Assembly (NCBI GenBank): GCA_002104905.1
Contig: MCFE01000093.1
Span: forward strand, 62,001-126,000
Direction: 5' to 3'
Length of the DNA: 64,000 nucleotides
Origin: Basidiobolus meristosporus CBS 931.73
Lineage: Eukaryota > Basidiobolomycota > Basidiobolomycetes > Basidiobolales > Basidiobolaceae
Each line of letters opens with the position of its first letter. Position 1 is the stretch's first letter. Positions 12,263 through 24,245 of the stretch are shown here, piece after piece. The notes below the pieces were generated by a model, which saw nothing but the letters and a program-made list of their open reading frames with translations, was not told the DNA's origin and did not search any database. The translations under genes were made by a program, and so were the position numbers.

Positions 12263-13700
12263 AGCTCATTCCAAAATATCAATGAGATAGTTAGGTGCAG
12301 TGTCTAGCAAGGTATATCAAATGGCACAGAGGAATCAGGAAATAGTCCAGAGAAAGGAAGAGCAAATAATACATGTGGAGCATGTTAAAATACTTAGAAG
12401 TCCACCTAATTACTAATATTTTATAAGCTAGCACCTAGTTAACTGATGCATCTTCAAGTATTAACCTTGAAATTAGTCTGTAAGTTGTTTACCAATTATT
12501 AGAAATAATGAAGTACAAAATTTTAGGAAAGTCTGATACTTGTGAAAATGAGCTGAAACTTAGCACATGAACTCTGATACTCACTTAATGATGACCAAAT
12601 ACTTACATTTATGTGGTTCTGCAATAAGTAAACTCACTGTGTTACAATTTAATAAATCCACAAGTGAATATCATGTAAATCTTTTAATTCTCCATTTCAT
12701 GTCCAATATATCTATCCAATTTTCAACAGAGCAATAGATATTCTACATAGGCAACAAAGTATATAGTGTGCAGAGAAGAAGCTCAGGTAGCCCAAAGTCA
12801 AAACCAGAAGTTGAGGCATTCCCTGAGGTATCAGCAGAGAAACACTCTACAGTCTTTGAGGCACAACAACACTGCTCAATAATAAAACCCACAAAAAGCA
12901 TAGTACAGCATGGGAGAGAGAGACTATTATCTGTATACTCAAGTCCCAAAAATCAAAGGACACTTGAGATCTGTGAAGCTGTTGAGTGCAATAACCAATA
13001 GTGGGCTAATACTCCAGTGGCTGTAAGAAGTCTAGCACAGCATTGCCTTAAGGACTGCATACCATAGGACCATCAGGAACTCAAGGCCCAGCAAAATGCA
13101 CTTGGTCAGTTCCATCACCATTATCCTGCACTCAAACATGCATAGATCTTGGGCCAGCATTTGTATGCTAAGAAAGTATAACAAGAATAGTAAAAATTAC
13201 CAAAGGCAGATTAGTACAAATGCCACAGCCAAATACCAGCAGATTCCTTAAGAACTTGTTGCAAGCAGGGTTGAGAGCTCCACACAAGCAGCAACAAAAT
13301 GACTGGAATCCAGCAGATTGCCAGTAAGGGTTAAGCAGGAAGAAACAGATGCATCAGTGCAGCAACTATCAAGTAGAAATATAGCACAATGCAAGAAGCA
13401 CTCAGTTAGAATAGCAGTAAAACAGTTGACAGTGACAAAGGTGCTGGTAAAGAAAAAAATCAGACCAAGACAGTGGCAGGATTGTGTGGGAAAAAAGTGT
13501 CAATTCTTGCCAGTGAGCTATATTAGTCCAGTGTAGGCAGTATTGCAAGATAGCCAAAAATAATAACCACCAATACAACATCTGCTTTTACAGGGGCTGG
13601 AAGCACAGCCAGTTGAGTTGCACTTTAGCAACTAAGACAAGCTTGTAGATAAAGGCAATTTGTCTATCACTGCCTTGATATCCCTATGTGCAGAGATCTT
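12263..13700 (+). mobile_element. ORF-X repeat copy X1 (unclassified family), interrupted by a Copia LTR
   Basis: Matching sequence starts near 12263 (ATGAGATAGTTAGGTGCAGTG). It is split by a Copia LTR at 12383-12728 and resumes through 13700. Protein-level matches to X4 include RRSSGSPKSKPEVEAFPEVS and HSTVFEAQQHCSIIKP, corresponding to RRNSSSSMSPPRIEPFPDVT and HHTVFEVHQQCPKIMP. The 3' part matches 37880-38620. Several stops are present. I do not recognise the family. Confidence 0.6.
12383..12728 (+). repeat. Solo Copia-1 LTR inside ORF-X copy X1
   Basis: The stretch begins TGTTAAAATAC and ends TTTTCAACA. It aligns with the Copia-1 LTR, including the TCCACCTAA start region and the AATAAATC...AAGTGAA end region, but is strongly diverged. 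The five bases on both sides are GAGCA (12378-12382 and 12729-12733), an exact target-site duplication, and the host sequence is continuous across it. Confidence 0.75.
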
Positions 13701-14289
13701 GCTAACTGATACAGCAACATTGTCCAGAACTAACAAGACTGTTATAATTCTACAATGGAGTGCTAGAACATCAATAGGCACACTAAGAGGTTGCAGCATT
13801 TTTTAAGGAGCAGTGACCTAGATAATGCAATTGAGGATTACAAGGATTTATTGCAAGGAAATAAGTGGAAATTAACCAACTTGTATGCATGAAATATGAT
13901 TACATTGGTTGTGCCAGGAAGTGAAGTATGTGAAAAAGTAATAATAGCTAATCAATGTACACTAATGCAGGAAGTGATTGTGTGTTTGGTACAAGAAATT
14001 GAGACAATTAGCAGAGGATCACTCAGCTGCACTATTGCATTCTAGTTATGAAAAACTTTGTCAAGTTTTTGCAACATCTGAAATGCAATTGTTTGACCAG
14101 TCTGTGTATAATGTGCTGCTGGGATCAATACTTCTTAGTAAGTGGATTATAATTTTGTGATGGCCATTGGAGAGAATTACTGTCATTATCTTTTATAGAG
14201 TAGATACTTCTTATGTTTATTTGCTAATAGTTGCTTTAACAAAATATGCATAAATAGTGCAAGTAGAACTTGATTTAATCCATCAGCCT
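13701..14289 (+). other. Unassigned repeat-region sequence
   Basis: AT-rich sequence sits between ORF-X copy X1 and a Copia fragment. The longest open stretch is 60 residues (13978-14160) and matches nothing I know. No LTR or inverted end is visible. It may be a decayed piece of the ORF-X element or of another element. Confidence 0.3.
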
Positions 14290-15690
14290 TGCAGTAGATG
14301 CTTTAGTCAGCAGTGCCTTTTTTGAAACCCAAATTTTCGAAATAAAACTCCATCTAGCATCTCCAGGCTCTTGATGGCTGTATGAAACTATATAGATATC
14401 TTTGAAGCTTGCAAATCAGATGGGGCTATAGTGGTCATGAAATTCATCAGGCTAGTCCATGCAAATGTCCTCATTAGGTTCTCTGTAGAAAAAAAGCTTA
14501 TACATCCATGTAATCATTGAAAACTTTATTTTGCAGCAATATGCTGTATCCATCCTATAAAACTAAACTTGGCAACTAATACACATGTTTCAGTGTAGTT
14601 AACTCTTATTGCTAAAGAGTATTCTAGGGCACAAGTCTTTCTTTGTAGCTTTCATTGTACCAACAGCCTTGCAATTTGTTTGGAAAGCCTATCTGCATCC
14701 AATTGATTTTTAGTTAATTGGTAATTTGATCAATTCCTAATTTTGAGTCTCTATCATGGTCTAATACTATTCAATCCTTGCGGATCTATAAAGCTTTGTC
14801 TGAAGGCTATTTAATGACTTTTTATTTTCTGGGGCTTGTCAATATGTACAGAATAAACATAGGCTAAGTTTGTACACTACTTGATGTAATTGATTGGCCC
14901 ATTTTTTGTCTGGTTGGAGCTCCTGGTTTGTAATATTAGAATGATCACTTTGGGATGAATCTGGGCACTGACTCAAGCTGAACTGCACTTGTAGACAGCC
15001 TGGAGCTCATCAATATGGATTGAATAGGCATAAGCTAAGCATGAACACTCAATAGTATAGAATTAGTGCTCTTGTGGTTCAGTTGGTACTCCTAGCTTGC
15101 AGTACTGGAACAATCATTTTGTGGATATTCCTAAGAAATAATGCAGTCTGAACCATGGTTGCATACTGTCTGTGGCTCATCAATATGGAACAAATAGGCA
15201 TAGTCTAGTTTGGTACCCTCATTGATATCAAAATTAGTGCACTTTCTGGCACAGTTGGATATCCTGGCTTGTAATACTGCATGATCCCTTCTAGCATATT
15301 CATGGGAACTGATTTAGGCTGATTCATAGCTATTTAGTCCTCTGGAGAAGAGAAGCCTTACCTGCTTTGCTCTGATTCAGTCCTGATTATTGGTGAACTT
15401 GAATTCAGATTTTGTCAGCGTTGGATGGAATTTTTGTGAGCTTTTGAGTCTTCCACTAACAAAACATACTTGGACTTGATCAGCTTTTTAGCTTTGGCAT
15501 TTCAGGTTTGTATGCCTACCCACATTGCAGAAGCCCAAAGTTCTGCATTTTATACCTTTTGGCTTGCAATTTGACTGATTTTTAGACAGTTTCTCGGTAT
15601 TTGCTGAGGTTTCTAGGTGAATATCTTGCTAAATAAGATAGGTAAATACTTTGGTGGAATCAGAATTATTTGCAAGATGTAAGCCTAGAG
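14290..15690 (-). pseudogene. Copia integrase-end/RT-start fragment, minus strand
   Basis: The reverse complement follows Copia-1 from the integrase C-terminus (AKAKKLIKS near 15470-15530) into the start of RT. It is close in nucleotide order to 39330-39830 and 34700-35600. The frame is destroyed throughout and no long ORF remains. Part of it is triplicated in tandem (14831-15340). Both ends are truncated. Confidence 0.7.
14831..15340 (-). repeat. Three tandem 170-base units within a dead Copia fragment
   Basis: Units begin at 14831, 15001 and 15171, each with a version of GGGGCT(T/C)(G/A)TCAATATG followed by AATAGGCATA(A/G)GCTA and ending near a GGGAACTGATT-like segment. The spacing is 170 bases both times. 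The single-copy equivalent is at 39660-39830. The units are diverged from each other, so the array is not recent. Confidence 0.7.
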
Positions 15691-15889
15691 ATCATGCATA
15701 AAGAGAAGTAATTAGGTTGGCTGAATAAAGAAGTGAGATAGTGAGCCAGTTTATGGGATAGTACCATTCAAACAAGACAAATGGGAATAAACTAAAACAA
15801 GGCTGGTAGACAGCAGCAAAGTAGACACTATGGGAGCAAGAACATCTGTCTCTGAGTGTTGCAATAGCCCCACTGCACCACACTAGGTG
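15691..15889. other. Unassigned short repeat-region sequence
   Basis: About 200 bases between the Copia fragment and Harbinger copy H3. No match to other parts of the window and no coding signal seen. Confidence 0.3.
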
Positions 15890-16270
15890 GGGTCTTTTTG
15901 TTGGATGGCGCCATATAGGGCCAGCCTGCTTATAGTGCTAGACTAGATTGGCACACTGTGGCACTATCTGACCCAAAAATCTCTGCCATTGAGCTAGTGA
16001 TAGGATGCACTTATGGTTAAATCTACTCAATCTCACCTGTATTCTCAGGTTAGTATATTTCTTGCATTGTTTACTCTCCACAATGCCCCAAACACATTGC
16101 CCTTGGTGGAGGACATCTTGTAAGAAATTACTGCAAATTAGTAAGTTTCTTGACTACTTCTCTAATTCCGATTTTGCCCTCCACATTTGATTTTCCTCAG
16201 TGTTATCCTGCCAAAATGTTTAACCATTTTAGGCATCCAAATGCATGATAAGGTCCTGCTCTGAAATGAT

Positions 16271-16638
16271 TGATATGGTCTAGTGGTTGAATGTTTCAGT
16301 TGGATCAGTTTTAATCAAATCAATCAGTTTCATGGTTAGCCTATTGATATATTGGCATTATCTATCAAATCAGTAGTATTAGTCAGCAAATGCTTAAGCA
16401 GATCCTTATCCAACAGAAGTATATGTAGTTAGAAGGATCAAATTGGGTGATGATGATGCAATCAAATGAGTCATCAGCCATAACCTATATTAGGAAATAA
16501 AATTAGTCAGCAACTAATCTGGCAAAATGTAAATAAGGAGCTGCGGGAACCTGAATGAAAATTAGTTCAAGTTTTAGTGAATACAATATTAGCTGAACTC
16601 CCTCTTCCTCTGCAACTCCTACATCAACACTTTTAACA
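16271..16638 (+). repeat. Gypsy-1 5' LTR
   Basis: Starts TGATATGGTCTAG and ends CTTTTAACA. It holds a promoter-like core (GGCAAAATGTAAATAAGGAG near 16520). It aligns with the LTRs at 16972 and 21153 over its full length. Confidence 0.85.
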
Positions 16639-19600
16639 TTGTTAGCAGCAATAAACAGAAACCTCCCTACTGAAGAAAAGAGAAGCCTCCCTCTAGATGG
16701 CAGAAAATCAACAGTGGAAGTATGCCATGCTGCAAATCCTGGCACAACAGAAACAGTTACTCCAAATCCTGTCACAAGCAACCTTAGTGGGAAGGTCAGC
16801 CAGTACCATGGTAGAGTCAATGAAAACCTGGGAACTTGGCACTTCCAGATTGCAGAAGCTTTCAAGGCTAAGGGAATTGCTCCAGTAAGCAAGTTGCATT
16901 ATGCAGCTTCTTACTTGGCAGATGCAGCTTAACAGTGTTACCACAGCAAGATTAGGTCAGCCACTATGATGTCTTATGATCTGCCGCTTCAATGTTTAAG
17001 TTAGATTAGTTTCTGGTTAAATCAATTAGTTATATGCTTAGGTTATCAGTATATCAGTATTATCTATCAAATTAGTAGCATTAGTCAGCAAATAAATCAG
17101 CAGATCCTTATCAGACAGATATAGATATATTAGGTAGGATCTTATTGGGTGATGATGATGCAATCAAATGAGTCATCAGGCACAGCCTACATTAGGAGAT
17201 TCAATTAGTCAGCAAATGTTCTGGCAAAATGTATATAAGGAGCTGTTGGAACCTTAATAAAGATCAGTTCAAGTTTTAGTGAATACAATACCAGCTAAAC
17301 TCCCTATTTCTCTACAACTCTTATACCAAGACTTGTAACAGATGGAATGCACTACAATCTTTACCTGGAATGAGTTTGTGTCAGATATTCAGGATACTTT
17401 TGAACCCCCACACCAGCAGACACTACTGAGAAGCAAGCTTGAGACACTGTGACAGAAAGGAATGGCTCAACAATACATCTATCAGTGTAGATGTCTACCT
17501 CCACAAATTGAGCAAACGTACGCCCTGGATCAAGTTCAATACTATATTGATTGGTTGAAGGAAAGAACTTGCAAGGAAGTGAATCATTGGAGATCTCAGA
17601 CTATTGGAGAAGCTATGAAGATTGCCATTCACTATGACTTAGCTATGTTTGGAGTTGGGAAGCTCACAATAACTAATCCAAAAGGCTACAGTTGCTATGA
17701 AAGAAGACAATCAGAGTCAGTCCAATGGAAATAGATAATATGCAGAGGAATCCCACCTCAGAAGAATGTGAGAAGAAAGGACTTTGCTTTAATTGCCACC
17801 AGTAAGGAGAAATTGCAAAGTATTGTCCTCAAAGAAGAAATAGGTGCCAGTCATCAAGAACCTTCAACCATATTGAAACCCTTGAACATAGTAACATGGT
17901 CAATGAGCTTGAAGAAGACTCAGAACTCACCTTCCATATGATCAAAGAATACCTATCCTAAGTGACCTCAAACTCAGCAAAGTTATTATACTTGAATGGA
18001 GTATTCAATGGAGTACCTGCCAAAATCATGATTGACTCAGGAGCATTGAGCAAGTATATGTCAGAGAAATTTGCTTTAAAGACTGAAATCAGCTTGGAAC
18101 CTACCAAATCAACTTCAATATCAATAGCAGATGGGAACTCTCACATAATCAACTATATTACTCTGCCAGTAAGAACAAAGAACAGTGACTATGAAGAAGG
18201 CCTACAGGCCTATATATTTGGGAATTGCAAGTTTGACCTTGTGCTTAGAAAGCCTGGCTATTCTGTTGTAATCCATCTATCAACTGAAGAACCCATGCTA
18301 CTCAGATCCAGAAGGATTACAAGACATTTAAGCAAATACCTGCCAGACTGGATTTCAACTTGGTCAATTCCAGTGTGTGTGATGCAAGTGAGCTTAGCAA
18401 GACGCAGTTCTGTTGAGCACCTAGAAAAAGTACCCATATATTCCTTGTGATGGTATTATGGGAGGATTCCTCTACTCCAGCACCCCAGAAGGTCCAGACT
18501 CTTTTGAAAGAATATTCAGAAGTTTTTCCAGTTGAAATTGTAATCCTGCCCCCAGTTGGAGATGTAGATCATGCCATTGACACAGGAGATGGCCCCCCAG
18601 TGAGGAAGATACCTTGCAAAATGAGTCCATCAGAGTGGGAGGAGATGAAGAAACAAGTAGACTAGTTATTGGAGCAAGCATATATTAGACCCAGCAAGTC
18701 ACCTTGGGGAGCACCAGTACTATTTGTGAAAAAAAAGAATGGAACACTTAGGATGTGCAGACTACAGAGCCCTCAGCTCAGTAACCATGACAAATACTTA
18801 CCCTGTACCTTGGATTGATGAGCTTTTGTATCAATTCAACAGAGCTACCATATTCAGCATAATTAACCTTGTGTCATGATACAACCAGATTAGGGTGAAA
18901 CCTGACAACATCTCTATGACAGCATTCAGAACCAGATAAGGGCATTACAAATACTTAGTCAGGAGATATGGCCTATCCAATGCCCATACAACACTCATGA
19001 CCTTGATGCAAACAGTCTTCCAGGAGTACTTCAACAAGTTTGTGGTAATCTACCTTGATGACATATTGATATACAGCAAGGCAGAATAGGAACACTTGAT
19101 GCGCATTCAAATGGTCTAGAAGCAGCTAAGAGAGAACAAGCTGTAAGGCTAGCTAGTAAAGTGTGAATTCTTGAAGGATCATGTTGAATACCAGGGAAAC
19201 ATAGTGACTAGTACAGAATTGACCTTGAACCCCAAGAAGATTGAGGTCATCAAGAATCTGAAGTGGCCCATGGCATATTGGAACTCAGATCATACTTTGG
19301 AATGGTTTCCCATTATTGGAGATTTGTCAAGTCCTTTGCCAGTATTGCAGCACCTTTAACTGATATTCTCATGAAAGATAACACCATGAAGTGAGACATA
19401 GCCTGTGAGACTGCCTTTCAGATGCTTAAGCATGAACTTGCTAAGTTGCCAAGCTTAAGAGTTCCAGACTTAAGAAAAGAGTTTACTTTGTGCACCAATG
19501 CTTCAAACTATGCAATTGGCAGAGTACTGAGTCAAGAAGATGAGGGACAAGACCATCCAGTTGCTTTTGGGTCCAATCAACCAAACTCAGCAGAACAAGA

Positions 19601-21152
19601 CTATTCAGTGCATGAGAAGGAGATGCTTACAATAATACACTGCTTGAAGACCTGGAGATGTTACATCAAAGGAGTCAAGTGCACTGTGAAGACTGATCAC
19701 ACCTTCCTCAAGTATATATTTACTCAGAAGGTACTCTCTAGAAGAACAACAAGGTAGAGTGAATATATAGCAATTTGACTTGGATATAGTCTACTGCGCT
19801 AGGAAAAACAACATGGTTGCCAATGCCTTATCAAGACTAGAACAAGTTGCACAACTCAACTTCATGCATGAATCTAATTGGCATTGCCTTTTGCCAAAGT
19901 ACTTCAAGGACCAAGCCATTCCTGATGTGGTGAATGAAGAGATCAAGAAGATAACCCAAGATGAAGCCAGCATATATGTAGTACAGGCTGAAACACTTAA
20001 GAATTGCTGATGGAAAAACTATTGCCTATTGCCCTTATGTTGCTTGCCTGGATCTAATACATAAGATTCACAATGGATATGGACATCTTGGAAGTGAAGG
20101 AGCCTATAGCCTTGTGAAAGCCAGAACATGGAGGCCCAGAATGCAAACAAGATAATAAGAAGCTAGTGAAAACATGCCCAAGTTGTCAAATCAACCAATA
20201 TTGACCACAGAGAATTGCTGAACTCTTTCCCTTAGAACCTGTGAGACTGTTTGAATGATAGGTAATTGAGCTTATTAGAAAACTGCCAACCACCAGAAAA
20301 TGCAACCATTGGATCCTAGTGGCAATTGACCTTACCACTAAATGGCCAGTGGTCAAAGTAGTACCTGCAGTCAGTGAGCAAGAAGTTGCATGTTTCATAT
20401 ATCATGAGATCCTTATGAAGTTTGGATGCCCTGTGGAGACTTTATCCAATAGAGGAGCAAACTTTATTACAAAGACATTGCAAGCTTACCTGGAAAAGCA
20501 GCAGAAAGAATGTTTGAATCCTCAGCATATCACCCCAGAACTAATGGAGTTATTGAGCGGTTTAATGAATTATTTGGAAAAATGCTGGCTAAGTTTGCAA
20601 ATGGAGCTGGCAGTACATGAGAAGCATATATAGACCAAGCACTTTTTGGATGCATAGTTACAGTGCACAACACCACCCAACAATTGCCATTTAACTTAGT
20701 GTATGGATATGAACCAAGGATTCCTGGAGATCTCACACAACCAAAGCTTACAAACACCTTAGAAGATGAGCTCAGTCAGCCAAGTAGACACCAGCAGCTG
20801 GAACAAAGACATCAACAGGCACAGACCACAGTATCTTAAAGTGCAGAAAAGATAAAGCAGAGATTTGATAAGACTACCTCACCAGTAGCATTGACAGTTG
20901 GGAACTTTGCATTACTGAGAAACAATACTCAAAAGAGGTCTGAGACACAAGGGACAGGACCATTTAAGATCATCATAAAGTGTCCGTTTGCAACTTACCA
21001 GCTTGTAGACAAACAAGGGAATATTGGGGAAGATTTAGTTCATTAAGACAGATTCAAGTTTGCAAGACTTGCTAGAAATACTCAACCATCAAGATATTGG
21101 TATCACAAGAAAAGAGATTCCAGCGGACCCTCTCAACTTTAGTTAAGGAGAT
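16639..21152 (+). pseudogene. Gypsy-1 gag-pol, degenerate
   Basis: Gag is split by a solo LTR. The N-part (16639-16950) reads ENLGTWHFQIAEAFKAKG and ends in a YLADAA motif; the C-part starts about 17371 (WNEFVSDIQDTFEPP). The zinc knuckle at 17775 is damaged (CFNC, a stop, then KYC). The protease keeps IDSGA near 18030. RT (18600-19240) has [20 protein letters not shown] and an intact YLDDILIYSK. RNase H lies at 19422-19757. Integrase (20030-20790) has SNRGAN where SDRGA is usual, losing a catalytic Asp, and its conserved Glu is in a shifted frame. Many stops occur. The element cannot make its own proteins. Confidence 0.85.
16972..17340 (+). repeat. Solo Gypsy-1 LTR inserted in Gypsy-1 gag
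   Basis: A 369-base LTR with ends TCTTATGATCT and ACTTGTAACA is flanked on both sides by GATG (16968-16971 and 17341-17344), an exact 4-base duplication. The gag reading before and after joins in order. The first dinucleotide is TC, not TG, presumably by mutation. Confidence 0.85.
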
Positions 21153-21515
21153 TGTAATGATCTACTGCTTGAATGTTTGAGTTAGATCAGTGTTAGTAAA
21201 TCAATTGTTTTATGTTTAGCCTATCAGTATATCCGTGTTTCCTATCAAATCAGTGGCATTTGTCAACAAATGAATCAGCAGATCCTTATAAGACAGGAAA
21301 ATACTTATTAAATAGGATTTTACTTGATGATCATTCAATCAACTATGAAATTGGCCACAGCCCTTATTAGGAAATATTGTTAGTCAGCAATTGATCTGGC
21401 AAAATGTATATAAGGAGCTGCTGGAACCTCAATCAAAATCAGCTCATGTTTTAGTCTTTACAATACTAGCTAAACTTCCTATTCCTCTACAACTCTTATA
21501 TCAAGACTTGTAACA
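21153..21515 (+). repeat. Gypsy-1 3' LTR
   Basis: Starts TGTAATGATCTACTGC after a purine-rich tract and ends AGACTTGTAACA. It carries the core AATGTATATAAGGAGCTGCT near 21405. It pairs with the 5' LTR at 16271-16638. Confidence 0.85.
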
Positions 21516-21805
21516 TACTTAATAATCTCATAGTAGCTCTTTTGCTTTGTGTTGGCCCCCCATTCCTTGGATTCCTATCAGCTATGATACTTCCAATTCT
21601 CTGCCAATCATCTCTTAAGTGTACCAGGTCTGCTAAATATTACCTCCTTCTATCAAATTATGGATGGTTCTCTATCCATTTTGCTGTATCATGCTTATTT
21701 CTAGCAAGTGGCCAACTAAACTAGGTGAAGTTACCCTGAATGGCAGACAGTGCTTCAAACCTTAGACAGTGTGCCTTGTATTTGCCAGAATAAAAATGTC
21801 TCACA

Positions 21806-22575
21806 GAAAAATCTAATATAACACGGTAGTGCTAGACTGTATCTTTATGCAAAAGCCTAAGAATCAAATGATATTAAAGATCCATGAAGCCTTTGTGTGC
21901 AATGATGAAAAGTTGTCTAATACTCAAGAGGCTTTAAAAGGTGTAGCACTATATTGCCTCATAGCCAGCATACCATTTATCATCAGGAGCTAAAGGTTGA
22001 AAGGAATGTTCTTGATCAGTTCCATGAGCAATATCATGAATTTAAACAAGCCAACAGATTTTGGGCCAGCATTGTAATACTCAGAGTATATCAAGAATAG
22101 CAGAAACTATCAAAGGCAGAAGAGCAAGGTTGCCATAGCCAAAGACCAGTGGCCTCCTCAAGTGCCTGCTAACAGCAGGCCCAAGATCTCTAAGTAGTTG
22201 GCAAAGAAATGTCAGGTTCCCCAAAGAGTGCCAGTGAGGGACCATGAGCCAAAACAGATGCACTAGTGCAATATTTCTCAAGGGAGAAGCATGGTTCCAT
22301 GCAAGAAGCACCAGGTCCAAGTAGCAGCCAAGTACCTGCCATATATGAAAACTAGCGGCTTCCTCAGGGGCCTGTCACAGTCTGGGCTGAAAGCTCAGAT
22401 TTAGCCTCAAAGAAATGCAAGTTTGCCACAAAAGTTGTGGTAAGGGATATTCAGGCAGAAACAGATGCACCAGTGGAGCATTTATCAATGAGTAAATGTA
22501 GTTTAATACAACAAGCACTCAGACAAAGTAGTAGTGAACAGACATGCAGTGGTAAAGGAAAAGCCAAAGTGAAGT
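21806..22575 (+). mobile_element. ORF-X repeat copy X2, 3' half
   Basis: From about 21835 the sequence parallels X4 from 37670 on: AAGATCCATGAAGCC as AAGATCTGTGAAGCC, then CATCAGGAGCTAAAG, TCAAGAATAG and the AGTACTCAGACAAAG-type end. No open frame is left. The 5' half is absent; it starts next to Harbinger H3. Confidence 0.6.
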
Positions 22576-22579
22576 AATT

Positions 22580-22735
22580 CTATCATGTCGTAAGAATCTT
22601 GGAGATATTGCCAGTATTTGGAGAGCAAGTATATTATGTGGCTCTCACTTAGTGATTTACTGAGTGTAGTAATAGTATTTTGACTCTTACATGATCTTGG
22701 CATATATTATCATATTAAATATGGAAACTACAAAG
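22580..22735 (-). repeat. Copia-1 LTR fragment, minus strand
   Basis: The reverse complement matches the 3' half of the Copia-1 LTR, including AATCTTGGAGATATTGCCAG and the ATGATCTTGGCAT stretch. Only about 155 bases remain. Confidence 0.6.
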
Positions 22736-23184
22736 GAATTGCTGAGTTCTTAATTTTGCTGAGGCACAATTTTAATTTTGTTGAGATACAAACTAAACCA
22801 AAAGGTTCAGTAAGCTTTATTTATACTTTTCTGATTGAGTTGCATTAGTAAGCACCAAGAGACTGGACTAATTGAAATATGTTGGGGTGTTGATAGGTGC
22901 ATCAGATATATGAAAAATTGCATCATTGATTAGCTGATGTCTTGGCAACTGCTAAGTGGTTGGATAAATCTCAGATGACTAATCACATGGAAAGGCTGAG
23001 CAGATCAGTTGAGGATGTAATGACCAAATGAGAATTGATCAGGTGTGATAGCTAAAAATGAATTCTGAGAAGTGATAAAATAAACCATGACAGGGATTAG
23101 TTATGTTTGGGTTAGGGAAAATCAGTTAGGGTACTAGATTTTCTAACGGAGGGAGATTGGCCAAGTTTTAAATGCTGATGCACA
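22736..23184. other. Unassigned repeat-region sequence
   Basis: About 450 bases between a Copia LTR fragment and an R320 repeat. No ORF longer than 60 residues. No match noticed elsewhere in the window. Confidence 0.3.
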
Positions 23185-23496
23185 ACAAAAAGGCTGTCAC
23201 AAATTTAAAGTCCCATGACTAAGAAGTACTGATCCTGTCAGGACACCATCCAGAGATGATTGAAAAATAATTGCACCCCAGATTTCACAAAAAACTTAGT
23301 CAAAATTTTTCATTACACCATTATTTAAGTGGCTTTTATTTGGTTCTCTGCCAACTTTCCCACTTTGTGGACCCAGACACTCTGTCACCTCCTGCATTTG
23401 TGTGCATTGATTGGCTAATGCTTCTTCTTCACACTTCTTACTTCCTGACTCAGCCATATCTCTTACTTTTCATGCATACAAGTTGATTCATTTCAA
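23185..23496 (+). repeat. R320 repeat, copy B
   Basis: It shares with 31910-32225 and 38640-38965 the ordered blocks TACTGATCCTGTCAGGA, AATTGCACCCCA, AAGTGGCTTTT, TTGGTTC and CATTGATTGGCTA, then a TTTTCATGCAT-type end. No coding potential. It has a TATA-like and a CCAAT-like spot (inverted, ATTGG), as in a promoter-bearing terminal repeat. Confidence 0.65.
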
Positions 23497-24245
23497 ATGC
23501 ACTTAAGGGCTTCACAGATCTTCAATGTCTTTAGATTTTCAGGCTTTGATATTAATGCTATGTTTTCTCACTCCCATGCTGTGATAGGTTTTTCTGCAGG
23601 CTTAATCTTTGGGCACAAGTGTTGTGCTTCAAAGACTGTACAGTGCTCCTCTGCTGTTAGATTTGGAAGTGGCTCAATTCTTGGCTGTGACATTGAGCAT
23701 TCTGAGTTCCTTCTTTGCAGCAATGACTCTGCATTTTCTACCTGGGATATTGATTGCTCTACATGGTTTGTCTGCTCATCCTGTGTCTGGACTATTTCCT
23801 GATTGCTCTGTGCTGTTATTTCTATTCTATCAGCCACTGCATCTAATTGCCTCATTGATGCTTTGGTATGAGCCAACAACATACCTGCCAATATGGGTGG
23901 TGATGATTTTATGATGTTCATTTGCTGATCTTCAACTGATGGTATTGCTTTTGCTACATTCTAACTCACCTCAGCATTAGGGTCAGCTTGCAGCTCTGCT
24001 GAGATTTCCAACTGCCTATGTGACTTAGAGCCTGAGGAGTATGTAAAATCACCTTCTGTGGGTACACTGTTCACAGGTCTTTGTTGTTTCTGTCTCTGCT
24101 TGTTGCACAGGATGTCAAAGTAAGCTGTTATCCCACTGCTCTTCTGCTGCTATCAGCAGTGAGGTTTGGTTGGGCACAAGACAACTTTGCTTCATTTTTT
24201 GGCAGTATATATATGGAAGTGAGTCAGACCAAAGGGGAAATAGTG
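23497..24245 (-). mobile_element. ORF-X repeat copy X3, minus strand
   Basis: The minus-strand frame 23921-23568 (117 residues) reads PPPILAGMLLAHTKASMRQL, then RRNSECSMSQPRIEPLPNLT and HCTVFEAQHLCPKIKPAEKP, parallel to X4. The region up to 24245 matches the X4 5' end, including the MPPKN start region. A glutamine-rich stretch (QSNQEIVQTQDEQ) looks like a coiled coil. Broken 5' of 23921. Confidence 0.65.

Larger units (their letters stand above)
16271..21515 (+). mobile_element. Ty3/Gypsy LTR retrotransposon Gypsy-1, both LTRs present
   Basis: LTRs lie at 16271-16638 and 21153-21515 (368 and 363 bases), with gag-pol between. A later solo LTR of the same family (16972-17340) interrupts gag. 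The flanking four bases are TGAT (16267-16270) and TACT (21516-21519). Against H4, the empty-site sequence TGAT is recovered, so this is a degenerate 4-base target-site duplication. A purine tract AAGGAGAT precedes the 3' LTR. LTR divergence is visible at many positions, so the insertion is old. Confidence 0.85.
15890..21805 (-). mobile_element. Harbinger copy H3, split by a nested Gypsy-1 element
   Basis: The left part, 15890-16270, matches the left terminus and the transposase 3' end of H4 (25263-25640). The right part, 21516-21805, continues the same alignment (H4 about 25640-25930). The break falls inside a stretch equal to CTGAAATGATTAAATATCTC in H4. The intervening 16271-21515 is a complete LTR retrotransposon. 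H3 is an old, heavily mutated transposase fragment with no open frame; its right portion beyond 21805 is replaced by ORF-X sequence. Confidence 0.75.

Noticed and set aside
13701-14289. Possible LINE endonuclease start (IILQWSARTS)
   Set aside because: Only a few residues resemble it, and no following endonuclease or RT motifs are seen.
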